Below are positions 33,033 to 43,621 of a DNA stretch of 64,000 nt, piece by piece. Position 1 is the stretch's first letter; every line of letters begins with the position of its first letter. The notes under the pieces were generated by a model. The model was given only the letters and a program-made list of their open reading frames with translations. It was not told the origin of the DNA and ran no database searches. Location: NCBI GenBank assembly GCA_015146655.1, contig VKHL01000069.1:1-64000 (forward strand), read 5' to 3'. The stretch comes from Ochromonas danica (Eukaryota; Sar; Chrysophyceae; Chromulinales; Chromulinaceae). A program made the translations under genes and the position numbers.

Positions 33033-33315
33033 TTCATAACAGTAATAAATGGAGTGGAGTGTGGATTTGCTGCTGTTGTTGATCGATGGGGTGTGTTCTT
33101 GACCTCTATTATATTCCTGCGCTGGAAAGCAAGAACATGAAACCCGAAAAAGCTAAACTTCGGAAGTGCGAATATCCTGATATCCGAAAGTTGCATGCAA
33201 GATCTGCATCAACAAGCGCTGCCTCTGCTCGTGCTGCTTGCCCTTTGGATTGCCATCTCTTGACCCAGAATAAGACAGACTCGTCCTTCTACCTTTTAAT
33301 TAATAAATAAGAATC

Positions 33316-33948
33316 ATGTCCTTCTTCATCCTTTGTGTTGTATGCTTAATTGCTCAAGTGATGGCTTTTGGTCCTGGTCGTACTATGATCAAGTCTAAGG
33401 CATCATCAGCTCTTTCCATGTCTGTCTTTGATGACGCTGTGAAGAACTGGGCTGAGACCTATCCTGAACATTATAAGTATGGATGGGGTCCTACAACAAA
33501 AGCTGAACGATGGAATGGTCGTCATGCCATGTTTGGCTGGGTGGCTCTCTTAGCCACTGGCTATGCTAAAGCCCATGGCCTTCTGCCTAGTGCTGATACC
33601 CTCCTTGAAGTCAAGGATTGGGGTACTCTAGCCTATATCTATGGTAGTGGTATCTCTGCCGAGCGTGCTACTGTCTTAGTGGCTCATATTCACTTCCTGG
33701 CCTATTCCATCTTTGCTGCTGTGGCTCCTCTGTCATTCCAAGATCGTCTCTTCTTAGCTGAAGGAGAGAAGGATGAGCCTGCTGCTGGTCTCATTCCTAA
33801 GTTAAACCCTGGATTATCTAAGGAGTCAGAGTTATTAAATGGTCGTTTAGCAATGTTGGGTTTGACTGTCACTGTCATGGTCTCTGCTGTGTTTCAGATT
33901 CCAATTCTTGATGTCATCTCTCAGGGTCTTGGTGGAAAGATCTTTTAA
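33316..33948 (+). CDS. Light-harvesting chlorophyll-binding family protein, plastid
   Basis: Single exon, 210 residues. Signal peptide (1-16) ending 'AQVMA' then 'FGPGRTMIKSK': a textbook ASAF bipartite presequence, about 35 residues in all. The mature part has three predicted membrane helices; helices 1 and 3 carry the LHC generic motif 'ERWNGRHAMFGWVAL' and 'ESELLNGRLAMLGLTVTV' (E...N/H...R chlorophyll and salt-bridge residues), with helix 2 between ('TVLVAHIHFLAYSIFAAVAP'). It would bind pigments in the thylakoid membrane. Helix 1 has His where many antennae have Leu or Ala ('GRHAM'). The exact subfamily (fucoxanthin-type antenna, RedCAP or stress-related) is not settled by reading. Confidence 0.9.
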   Translation: MSFFILCVVCLIAQVMAFGPGRTMIKSKASSALSMSVFDDAVKNWAETYPEHYKYGWGPTTKAERWNGRHAMFGWVALLATGYAKAHGLLPSADTLLEVKDWGTLAYIYGSGISAERATVLVAHIHFLAYSIFAAVAPLSFQDRLFLAEGEKDEPAAGLIPKLNPGLSKESELLNGRLAMLGLTVTVMVSAVFQIPILDVISQGLGGKIF

Positions 33949-34306
33949 ACAGTCTAGGAGATGACGAAGAAGAAGGCAAAGTGAGGATAAGCATCACTGC
34001 CTTTCCTTTCCTTCTCCCTGATACTAAAAGTGATAATACTACTACACTACTCCCTCCCTTGTCTCTATTTTAATGAACCTTCCTTCTTCATACTATGATG
34101 ATGATGATAATGCTTTCTTTCCCTACCTTCCCTGCAAATTAAGAACTTTCTTCAGTGATGCTCACACTGTGATGAGAGTTTTAACACCTAAAACCATGTC
34201 TTCTTCCTCCTCCATCAATACACTTCATATTGGTATTACGGTATTAGAAACATCATCACTTTTGGTCATCTTATATTGGTATGGTGTAGTGTAGTGTCTA
34301 GTGTCA
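33949..34306. other. Convergent 3' flanks (LHC and PDCD5)
   Basis: A plus-strand open frame (34073-34294) begins with ATG but has no recognisable domain, lies within 125 bases of the LHC stop and is probably 3' UTR. Short GATGAT run at 34095-34108. Confidence 0.55.
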
Positions 34307-34991
34307 CTATAGAAGGTCACTGTCATCATCATCGTCATCTTCATCCACTCCAGCATATTTACGACGTTGAATGACAACTTTCTTCTTACCAACTCCTAGA
34401 GCACTTCCTTCTTGTCCACCGGCACTACCTCCGACCTGCTCTAACATGGCAATCAGTTGCTCATCTGTCACCTATAGCAACCAAACAATCCCATAATAAT
34501 AAAGAGATAATTACTGTATAGTGCAGGATGGTCGGTCACCTTTCCACTCAGACGACCATTCGTCGCTCCCGTGATAATGGAATCTTCTACTGCTCGAACA
34601 AGTTCCTTCTTCACCAAAGAGAGTCGTGTTAACCTATCACCACCAATAGTATCAATACCATCATCATAAACACAATGAATGTATAACAAGAACAACGATA
34701 GATGATGGCCTAGCTACTACAGTAGACTACTAACCTTTCCTTGGCAGCAGGTTCTAAAACTTGATCAAGAATAACTGTTCGTCGTTCTTCATATTCAGCT
34801 TTCTAAAGATATTCATATTATGCCAACCACATCATCATCAACAATATTATTGTTATTGTTATTGTTATTGTTATTATCACAATAATTAGCATACAAGAGG
34901 AGGTCAAATTCACTTCTCTGGATAATCAATCTTAACTGACCTGTGCTTGTTGAAGTTGGATTTGTTCAAGAGAAGGTGGGACAGCTGACAT
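34307..34991 (-). CDS. PDCD5: PDCD5-like DNA-binding protein
   Basis: Exons 34991-34941, 34802-34735, 34633-34540, 34471-34307; 125 residues, the normal size. It matches the PDCD5/TFAR19 family throughout: 'ILDQVLEPAAKERLTRLSLV', 'ELVRAVEDSIITGATNG', 'LSGKVTDEQLIAMLEQVG', 'KKVVIQRRKYAGVDEDDDD'. PDCD5 homologues occur from archaea to animals; in animals the protein is nuclear or cytosolic and linked to apoptosis and to chaperonin CCT. The acidic tail after the basic 'RRK' is longer than usual, with a Gly/Gln insert. A (TTATTG)n-like run lies in the first intron. Confidence 0.92.
34844..34880. repeat. (TTGTTA)n short tandem repeat in PDCD5 intron 1
   Basis: About five copies of ATTGTT/TTATTG within the first intron. 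Confidence 0.7.
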
Positions 34992-35446
34992 TCTTCCTCT
35001 TCTTTCTCACCTGGACTACTATAGCCGCACTGTAGGGTACTGGACCGAAACGAAACTCTGTTGTCTCAATGAAATGGAACAACAGCATGAAAAGGGAAAA
35101 AGACGACTTTCTGTAATCTCGACTATTTATCATAAGTTAACAGTTACTGAAGCTCTGCACCTTGCAAGAAAACATAGATATTATCCACAACAACTAATTC
35201 CACATGAAAACTAAGAATCCAGTAAGAAATTCGAAGCATGCAACCTTATCCTTATGTACAATGTAACACAAAAAACACAAAGCACTTACAGATCGTAATC
35301 AACGTATGAACAAGAATAACAAACCACAAGAAAATCATGCAGAATTGGAGAGTAAGAACCGGAAAGGCAACATATGTGTTTGGTCATGAAGACCATGATT
35401 ATGTATCAAGGCCGAAAATCAAAGCAACGAGTCAGTCATTGTTTGA
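34992..35446. other. PDCD5 promoter and 3' flank of the CYC8-like gene
   Basis: A-rich, no gene or repeat recognised. Confidence 0.55.
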
Positions 35447-37223
35447 TCAATGGTTGCCTCCTGTTATGCCCTCCGCCATCGAACCGCCACGGGAGACCAT
35501 AGTAGGACCCATATGATTATATCCATTTCCATTGTTAGGGTTGGGTAGTTGAATATAGGACGGAGCATGATGAGAATTGGGATCTATGACCACGTTCGGC
35601 ATAGCATATCCATTATTGAGGGAAATTGTAGACCGAGGGCTTGGACCACCCATACCATTACCACCAGAATGCTGCAGCTGACCGCTAGAGTGAGAATGCG
35701 ATTGCTGAAAGTTTTGTCCACCTCCCACCATAGCACTCTGCTGACTGGAAGAAGTGTTAATAGCAGACCCTGGAGCAGCACCGATGGGGAAAGACTGTAC
35801 TGCTTGAATAGCCAAAGGGTTTAACGCCATACCAGCTCTAGCAAAGCGATCAGCAAGTCCATTTTCTCTAGCTTTGAGATAAGCTTGTTGAGCATCATCT
35901 GGTTGATCACACATGTCATAGAGGGCACCCACATTGTACCAGGCATCTGCTAAGGTCGGGTCAAGTTTCAAAGCTCGTGCTAACATACCCAAAGCCTCCT
36001 TGTATTGACCAAAAGCATAGTATAACACTCCCAATGAACACCAAACTTGAGGATCATTTGGGTTGAGATTAACAGCACGATTATAGGCTTCCCAAGCATC
36101 TGTGTATTGAGAAGTTGCCATATAGCACCTACCCAACAGATACCATGCAACATGATTGGATGGGTTAGTTTCCACAGCTTTGAAAAAGCATTGTACAGCA
36201 GCAGGGATTGTCTCTCGATATCGTAAATATACTCTGCCTAGACGTTCCAAGGCTATAGCATGACCAGGTAAACTCTGTAACACAGAACGATAAACCACTT
36301 CCGAAGAAGGAAACTCTCCTTTAATTTCATGAAGAAGTCCTTTCAGACATAGTGCATTCAGTTTAATGGATTCTCCGTGTAGTTCCCCACTAATAATATT
36401 GCATAGATGCATAGCATTGTCCAACTCTCCCATTTCTTTCTTTAACACTGCCATACGTAATAAAATCTCCCCGCGAATTTCTTTCAGAAAGACTATCTTA
36501 TGAGTATTGTCAGCTTCAGGAGTTGCACTAGTTGATCCACCTGCACCTGTTGATGTAGTGTTACTTCCTCCAGTAGCAGCAGTCGCTGGTGTTGGCGCTG
36601 AAGATGTCGATGGCGATGGAGTCGATTTGTTTTTGGAATTGGTAAGATTATTAACAATAATATTGCATTGGTTAAGACAGGTTGTATATCCTTCCATGGC
36701 AGTACTAAAATCTTTCCTTTTCTCAGCCAATAATGCTAACAAACACATCAGATTATAATCACATCACATCAGATCAGACATCAAAAATCATCATAATGCT
36801 AAAACTCAAAAAACACAATTCGTTCTTACCGTGACAAAATCGAACACGCACATCAATTTCCGAATTGTTAATTAATCGTTTGGCATTATTAAGTGCAGCT
36901 AGACTTTCCAAACAATCATCAGAAAAAGCATAACATGCACATAGACAAAGCCAGGCATCTGGTTCATCTTTCCTTAGATTAGCTAAATGATTGAAAAACT
37001 TCTTAGCCTAGAGTTTATCAAGGAAAAGAGGAGGAAGGATGGGTGTTAATAATACAAAGAGTGGAGTAAGAAGAGCAACATGCTGGTCTACCTGTTGGAA
37101 ACTCTGTCGTTCGAAATGCCATAATGCTAGATAATGTACAGCTTCAACATTTGTAGGACTATGTTTAACAATGGTCTCATAATAAACTCGTAATTGTTCT
37201 GAGTCTACTACAGCTGATGACAT
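35447..37223 (-). CDS. TPR corepressor, CYC8/Ssn6-like
   Basis: Exons 37223-37092, 37007-36830, 36735-35447; 532 residues. About nine to ten tetratricopeptide repeats; the best ones read 'AWYLLGRCYMATSQYTDAWE', 'VWCSLGVLYYAFGQYKEALG' and 'AWYNVGALYDMCDQPDDAQ', the last two strongly like the Ssn6/Cyc8 repeats that bind Tup1 and recruit repressors. A Ser/Thr/Ala-rich insert (~150-195) splits the early repeats, and the tail (~430-532) is Asn/Gly/Ser/Gln-rich. Role: nuclear scaffold for transcriptional repression, by family. It could also be compared with the TPR region of UTX or OGT, but no JmjC or glycosyltransferase domain follows. Head-to-head with the FAD4-like gene. Confidence 0.82.
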
Positions 37224-37948
37224 GATTTATTGATCAGATTAATAACAATAAGAACCAGCCAATAAGGAATCAAGACAACTAAATTGTTTTCGATAGTATT
37301 TTATAGTTTATGGTTCAAAGACAATCAGAGGAATAATTGACAATAAGAAAAGATAAGATAGAAAGAGGAAAGCAGAAAGAAAGGGCAGCAGAAAAGGAAA
37401 TGCAAAGAGATGTCAAAGAGTGTTCTAGTTGAGAAGAAAGTTGTTCTTGTTGTTCTTGTTTTGAATGAGTTGCGACTGCTCGTGCTGCTGCCTTCCCACT
37501 GTGTACAGCAACACAAGCAGTTCCAACGCAAAGAACAATATTCCACTGTGCTTGTATATTATTATTGCCTTACGTGGGCATAAATGTTTAATGTTTAACT
37601 TCACAAGGCGTCTTGTTAAGTTAATTCTCTGGTGGGTGGGTGTGGGTGTTTGATGATGTCAGAATTGAAGTGACAAGTCGAAGGGGTTGATGACCACCTC
37701 AGCGATAAGCCAAGACACAGAAGACCACACACTGGCACGTGAAGATGAAGAACACTCACAAGAGTGAGAGAGAGAGAGAGACCTTGTGTGTCCTCTGGTG
37801 GTGTCTGTCTGACACAGCGGAGATGAGAGTCGTCACACTTCATTGTGGTGTATGTCATCATCATCATCATCATCATCGTCATCTTCTCTCTCTTCCTTGC
37901 TCTGCCCTCTAGACCAGATAATACATGCAAATAAGTCCATAGTATAAG
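37224..37948. other. Divergent promoter CYC8-like / FAD4-like
   Basis: 725 bases. Includes short GA (37767-37780) and CAT (37857-37877) runs and a 'GATGACCACCTCA' motif at 37688 that resembles motifs upstream of the MFS and ABC genes. Leader open frames are low-complexity shadows. Confidence 0.55.
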
Positions 37949-38186
37949 ATGATGACCACTACTACCACTAGCACTAATACTATATGGTTTGTCATCTTCT
38001 CTCTGCTTCTTCTCTCTTCATATTGTCTTACTAATGTACTAGCTTATCATCATCATCACCATTCTCATCATCCACTACCTGGCCAAGCAGCTAGAAGAAG
38101 GAAGGCAATCTCTTCTACCATTGCCCAGCAACCTTTCTTATTCTCCTCCTCCTCCACTAAGATCTACTCCACCACGACTATTGTGG

Positions 38187-38224
<38 letters not shown>

Positions 38225-39085
38225 GTAGAGACTATCCCTCTATCTCACACTGTCCCTGCCACCACCACCACCACTACTACTACTACTACCACTAGTACCA
38301 TTAGCACTGACACTGTTGGAAGTAGTGTGGTGAAGACAGTTCGTAAAGGCAGTGCACCAGAGTTTGTCTTGGATGATGACAGTACAGTAGTGACACCAAG
38401 TCAACTAGGTCTCGTCACTGGACATTTCCTACTATTCCTAACTAACCTTCTCTTAGCTGGTAGTCAATTACATTTCCATGATATCAAAGATGATCTTCTT
38501 TCTATCCTAATGTTCATCTCTTCTCTTATTCTGGGTGACTTTGGTACAGGTATCTTTCATTGGTCAGTTGATAATTATGGTTCAAAAGAAACACCAATTT
38601 TTGGTTCTGTCTGTCATGCTTTCCAAGGTCATCATCAAAACCCATGGACTATAACATATCGTCCTTTTGCTAATAATGTCTATAAGATAGCTATTGCAAC
38701 TCTTCCTATCTTAACATTTCTTCTAGTATTACCTATTGAACCTCATTTTCGATTATTTCTAACATTCTTTATTAACTGGTGGTTATTATCACAAGAGATT
38801 CATAAATATTCTCATATGATTAAACCACCTGTTGCTATAAAATGGTTACAAGATCAAGGATGGTTACTTAGTCGTAAAGAACATGGTTTACATCATTCTT
38901 CACCTTTTGAAGGTCATTATTGTATTATTACAGGACAATGTAATGCCTTCTTTGATGAGACGAAATTCTTTCGTTATCTTGAGAAGATTGTCTATCAATT
39001 AACTGGTAATAAGCCTATGACATGGAAACATGATGAACGTCTAGAAGAAGAAGCTATGGGGTCTAAAAAGACTATCTCGTCGTAA
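37949..39085 (+). CDS. Plastid FAD4-like lipid desaturase (Kua/TMEM189 family)
   Basis: Single exon, 378 residues. Family members put a trans-delta3 double bond into palmitate on plastid phosphatidylglycerol (FAD4) or make plasmalogens (TMEM189). A signal peptide ends 'TNVLA' then 'YHHHHHSHH', an ASAF-like site with Tyr; the transit region is Ser/Thr-rich and carries His runs of 5 and 11 and a Thr11 run. The desaturase domain has hydrophobic segments and the His motifs 'GIFHWSVDNYG', 'FQGHHQNPW', 'EIHKYSH' and 'EHGLHHSSPFEGHY', which supply the di-iron ligands. Plastid targeting favours the FAD4 role. The His11 run comes from a (CAT)n tract and may vary in length. Confidence 0.88.
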
Positions 39086-39380
39086 ATGCTACTGTACTGT
39101 AGAATGAACGAATGAATGATGATGATGAATGATAGTAACAACAATCAATGATAATGATGATGATAATGTATGTAAACGAGTATAGTGTGGATAACATAAA
39201 ATGTAAATGTTCATCATTTCTTAAGTTTCCATTACCACATTAGACTATAGCATTACCATTAGCATTATTATCTTAAACTACATAGACTCACTCTGTAGAC
39301 TATTCTGATCTATTCCAATTAGACCATTCTATTGAAATAGACCAACTTACACCATTACACATAAACTTGTTATATTTCAA

Positions 39381-42300
39381 TTAATAACGTCCTCGACTAT
39401 TGTTAGATCGAGTAGTAGGATTAGCATAGGGTAAGACATTTAAATCATCATTATAGTCAATGAGAGATCCATTGATACTACCACGAGGATTTGGTTCATC
39501 ATAATGTAATGGTCGATCATCACGATAACTACTACTACTACTACCATGTGAATGATGCTCTCCATCAAACATGATATCATAGTCACCACTACCATGTCGA
39601 AAACCATTGTTAGACAATGAATTCAATCGATTACTTTGTGCTGTAGTCTTAGCTGTGGTTGTCTTGGAAATAGGTCTACCCAATGCAGAAAACATGTATT
39701 CTCCTTCTTGTTCGCCGTGTTCTGCTACTTGAGCTGATTGTTGTACTGTAGCAGGATTAATACTTGCTTTAGATCGTGTTGTAGGTCCACTTCGACCTTC
39801 TTCTGTTGTTGTGGTAGTAATAGCTTTCATTGGGTTATCATTGCTAACTTGATTACCATTCTGTAATTGAATATCACCACCACTATTACCACCACCATTA
39901 GCATTAGCATCTCCTTCTTGACGAGCTCTTTCTTTCTTTAAAACCATAGCTTTTAATAAAGCAATTTGTTTCTTAATTCCATATCGTACAGCTTCAGACA
40001 TTTTATTTTCAAGTGGTGTTTGACGATCAATATCTAATTGATTCTGTAAACGTTCAATTTCTGCTTTTTCTTTTACTGCAACAGGTCCATCTGGAATAGA
40101 CATCATAGTAGAAGGATTCTTTGAAACAACTTTTGATACTTTCTTACGATATACTTCATCTCGATAAGTCTTAGCAGCTTCTTGTCTTGCTTTACGTTGT
40201 TCTGCTTCTTTTTGTAATTGTTGCATTGCATAAGAAAGTTGTTCATCCTTTACAGCAGGAGCAGCTGTGGAGGACTCATTGGACTCAGATGAATGAGTGT
40301 CTAGAGACTCTTTCTTATCTGTACTCCACCTAGCTCTTTGACCCCTGGCGGATGTTGGAGTAGCAGCTCTTTGAGTAGTAGAGTTATTGGGTAATTGTTG
40401 GTTGTTGGTAGCGATATGTCTACGATAGGGAGACTTTGATCGACTGGTACTACCACTGCTTGGAGTGCGTTCATTCTCTAGTTTAGCAGTAGAGAAGGTC
40501 TTTTGAACGACTCCTCCATTATTGGCACTATTACTACCACCTGCTGAACGTGAACTCAAAGGAGCTGATCGATTACTACCAACACTGACATTGTCACTTT
40601 CTACTCGAGAGAATGAAGTGACCGGAGGTGAGATAGCATTAGCAGCTTGTTGTTGTGTTGACATACCACCTCTACCTCTTGAAGACTGTCTAGTCTGAGT
40701 TGACAATTGTTGTTGTTGACTTTGTTGTGTACCACTACGAGGTGTAAGAGATGTAGCTGTACTAGAATTACCAGATGTTGTTATCATACCGCCACCACCA
40801 TTAGTACCTCGTATAGACTGCATGGAAGGCTTCCTACCACCAACAGATGGTCTAGTTAAAGAGTTCTCATCACCAACAGCACTAGATGAGTTTAACGAAG
40901 AGACTTTAGGAAGATGTTTAGATGAAAAGAATTTCTCTATTTCAACTTTCTTATATCCATGTAATCGACATAATGCATCAAGTTGACGTGCTAAAGCAAC
41001 AGGATGGACAATATCTTCAACAATATAGACACATGTATAGAGTTGTTCCATTGTAATAGCAGGTTTATTACTTAACTCATTATGGTTGTTATTGTTGTTA
41101 TTAGTAGTTGATGGTTGAAATTGTTCAAAATCATCTTCATAGAGATTATCTGAAGGGTGTGAAGAAGAGGAAGAAGAAGGTTTTCTTGCTTGTGTATATC
41201 CAGTAACATTAGTGTCTTCTTTCTCACTGTCTATCTCACCATAATTACCACTGCCACCACTACCATTACCAGTGGAGAGAATCTTGGAGGAATGAAAGGT
41301 CTGTACTTCATCAACTACTTCATCATCATTATCAACATCATTGCCTTCTTCTTCTTTCATTCCAATACTTGTCTTTGGTAATAATACATCAATAGGTAAT
41401 TGATTGCCTCCCGCATTACTACCTCGATACATACGAGCTAACTGTCTTTCTTCTCGACCTAATAGATCTCTATGATGTTTTAATAATGTTTGTAAACTTG
41501 GATCTAATGTTTGAAATGAACGAATCTCTGATAACCTTCTCATCTTGCGCTTCATCTTATCTGTTAATTCTTTCTCTTGATTTGCTTCACGTGCTACTTT
41601 ATTATCAATGGTATTCCCATTAGAAGTTTTAATATTTTCAATTTCACCATGTACTTTCTTATGAGCAATATTCTTTCTTGCAATCGCAGAGATATTAACA
41701 TCACCAATATGTTCAATAGTTGTAATTCCACCTGTTACAAACCGCGTTTCATCACGATCAACATGATTTTGATCATTTTGTCCATGCATAATACATGCAT
41801 GACGTAATGTATTTAATGAATGTTCAGTGTCTTTACTAGCTGGTGAAATAGTAGCAATGACTATAGTATAAGCATGATCAAGAGTGAAAGATGCTTTTAA
41901 TGCTAATGTTAGTTTGGATTTTCGAAAGACATGTTGATATTGATTCATCGAAACATTACTAGCACGTGCACGTATACATTCTTTTAATGCCATTAAAGAA
42001 GCATTAATCTGACTTGTTTCTTTTCGACGTTCTTTACCATGATACATAGAATCAATACGATGTTCTGATCCTGCTAGATCAACTAATGTTAATGTTCCTT
42101 CATTACATTCTTCTTGATTCTGTTGTTGATCAAATCGTTGAATATAGATGCGTAAGATAGCATGTGATCGTGATGAAGAATCATGTACACCTGTAGCAGC
42201 TGTAGTACGTATATTTAATGCATGTTGAATAATAGCCATTAATTCTTCCGCTGAAGAGACGATAGGTTCAGTTAAAGGGAAAGCATGAACCATTCCATCT

Positions 42301-42968
42301 CCAGCTGTACGAAGTTGTGTTGCATGGAATCCATTTAATAAATCACTAATCGTATCACCTGCTATCTCAATAAATGAACAGGAGACAATAGGTGGTTTAG
42401 CAAATCTAGGTGTTTCCTCATGTAAAATCTTAAAAATATCCTTAGCAGCTTCAGTATAAATAGACGTCATAGTAAATGTTTTCCCACTACCAGTTTGTCC
42501 ATAAACCATGGCAGTAGCAAATCCACCTTGACATGCAATTTGAATTAATGGTTTAGCAGCTTGTTGATAGACGATTGTATTAGTAGTTGCTTCAGAGAAG
42601 ATCGTATCAAAGAGAAATTCATGATGATGTAAAAGTTGTTGTTTCATATCACTATGCATTCTAGCATCATGTATTAGAATATGTTGATGATCTAAACATG
42701 TTACAACATCAAATTCACCACTTGCTAATTCATGTTGGAAAATAGGTCTTTTACGTATAAAAACTTTAATATCTCCTTCATGCCAACTATTGTCACTTTT
42801 ACCATTATTTTGATTTTGTGGGTTAGTGGTAGAAGAAGAGGATCGTTGTTGAGTTAGTCTTCTTTGTTTATAACGTTCAATACCTTGAATAAAAGAATCT
42901 TTATATTCACGACGTGCTGTTCGTTTATCCATATTACGAATTGGATTAGAAGATTCAGAATTTCCCAT
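39381..42968 (-). CDS. Kinesin-13-like motor protein (intronless)
   Basis: Single exon, 1195 residues. The motor domain is near the N-terminus (~66-395): P-loop 'GQTGSGKT' (157-164), switch I 'SSSRSH' (264-269), switch II 'DLAGSE' (297-302) and 'LMALKECIRA', typical of the kinesin-13 (KIF2/MCAK) family of microtubule depolymerases. The loop-2 position that holds the KVD tripeptide in kinesin-13s reads 'HSD' (105-107) here. The protein begins MGNSES, fitting the N-myristoylation pattern MGxxxS. C-terminal to the motor: a basic helical stretch ('RKMRRLSEIRSF'), a compact segment around 'MEQLYTCVYIVEDIVHP', long Ser/Thr/Asn/Gln-rich disorder, and a coiled-coil (~930-1020). In flagellates kinesin-13 helps set flagellar length and spindle dynamics. 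Confidence 0.85.
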   Translation of the reverse strand: MGNSESSNPIRNMDKRTARREYKDSFIQGIERYKQRRLTQQRSSSSTTNPQNQNNGKSDNSWHEGDIKVFIRKRPIFQHELASGEFDVVTCLDHQHILIHDARMHSDMKQQLLHHHEFLFDTIFSEATTNTIVYQQAAKPLIQIACQGGFATAMVYGQTGSGKTFTMTSIYTEAAKDIFKILHEETPRFAKPPIVSCSFIEIAGDTISDLLNGFHATQLRTAGDGMVHAFPLTEPIVSSAEELMAIIQHALNIRTTAATGVHDSSSRSHAILRIYIQRFDQQQNQEECNEGTLTLVDLAGSEHRIDSMYHGKERRKETSQINASLMALKECIRARASNVSMNQYQHVFRKSKLTLALKASFTLDHAYTIVIATISPASKDTEHSLNTLRHACIMHGQNDQNHVDRDETRFVTGGITTIEHIGDVNISAIARKNIAHKKVHGEIENIKTSNGNTIDNKVAREANQEKELTDKMKRKMRRLSEIRSFQTLDPSLQTLLKHHRDLLGREERQLARMYRGSNAGGNQLPIDVLLPKTSIGMKEEEGNDVDNDDEVVDEVQTFHSSKILSTGNGSGGSGNYGEIDSEKEDTNVTGYTQARKPSSSSSSHPSDNLYEDDFEQFQPSTTNNNNNNHNELSNKPAITMEQLYTCVYIVEDIVHPVALARQLDALCRLHGYKKVEIEKFFSSKHLPKVSSLNSSSAVGDENSLTRPSVGGRKPSMQSIRGTNGGGGMITTSGNSSTATSLTPRSGTQQSQQQQLSTQTRQSSRGRGGMSTQQQAANAISPPVTSFSRVESDNVSVGSNRSAPLSSRSAGGSNSANNGGVVQKTFSTAKLENERTPSSGSTSRSKSPYRRHIATNNQQLPNNSTTQRAATPTSARGQRARWSTDKKESLDTHSSESNESSTAAPAVKDEQLSYAMQQLQKEAEQRKARQEAAKTYRDEVYRKKVSKVVSKNPSTMMSIPDGPVAVKEKAEIERLQNQLDIDRQTPLENKMSEAVRYGIKKQIALLKAMVLKKERARQEGDANANGGGNSGGDIQLQNGNQVSNDNPMKAITTTTTEEGRSGPTTRSKASINPATVQQSAQVAEHGEQEGEYMFSALGRPISKTTTAKTTAQSNRLNSLSNNGFRHGSGDYDIMFDGEHHSHGSSSSSYRDDRPLHYDEPNPRGSINGSLIDYNDDLNVLPYANPTTRSNNSRGRY

Positions 42969-43621
42969 TTTGATTTCTTTTTCTTTTTATTGTTATTTTT
43001 TAATACTGGATAGAATGAAAAAGAAGTGGAGAGTAACGAAGCTGATAATAGAGTGATGAAAGTTATTAAAGCCAGTACAAGAAGGCAATCTTCTCATCCA
43101 ATTTAATAGCTTGTTGGCTGTTCAATTCAATTGCAACGAATAGCCCTGCTGGTGAGTGGGAGGGAGCCAGAAGGCTAGAAAGCCAGTATAGATGTGGGTC
43201 AGTTGCTTGGTGGTGAGGTGCAGTGTAAGTTCAAGTCATACATTGAAGTTCGTGTTCCATGTAGCTTGAACTTTATGGTGGTCTATAATGAAGACGGAGA
43301 GTTTATCAGACTGCCTCTGCAAGCGATCATCTTGCTGATTGTGGTTTGGAGGGGGTTGTAACTTAGATTTTTGTATTCGTTGTGGAAAGTTTGGTAGCAC
43401 ATCATGAAGTTCAGTACATTAAATTTAACAGCGAAGCTATTCAATGCCAACTATTCAATCTACACGAGGCTAGTGTCTTTCGTCCATCTATGCCTTTGCT
43501 CTTCTTGCATCAAATTGCTGCTGCAGATATAAAATCATAAAATAATAACCATAATAACAGAATTGGGTGAGGACCACCTCACCCACAGATGTCGCGATCA
43601 TGCAAATGAAATCATAACAAT
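42969..43621. other. Kinesin promoter and ABC transporter 3' flank
   Basis: 653 bases. A short hairpin 'GGTGAGGACCACCTCACC' (43567-43584, 7-bp stem) lies about 40 bases past the ABC transporter stop and might act in 3'-end formation; this is speculative. No gene recognised. Confidence 0.55.

Noticed and set aside
34073-34294. Small ATG frame after the LHC gene
   Set aside because: No domain or signal; most likely 3' UTR.
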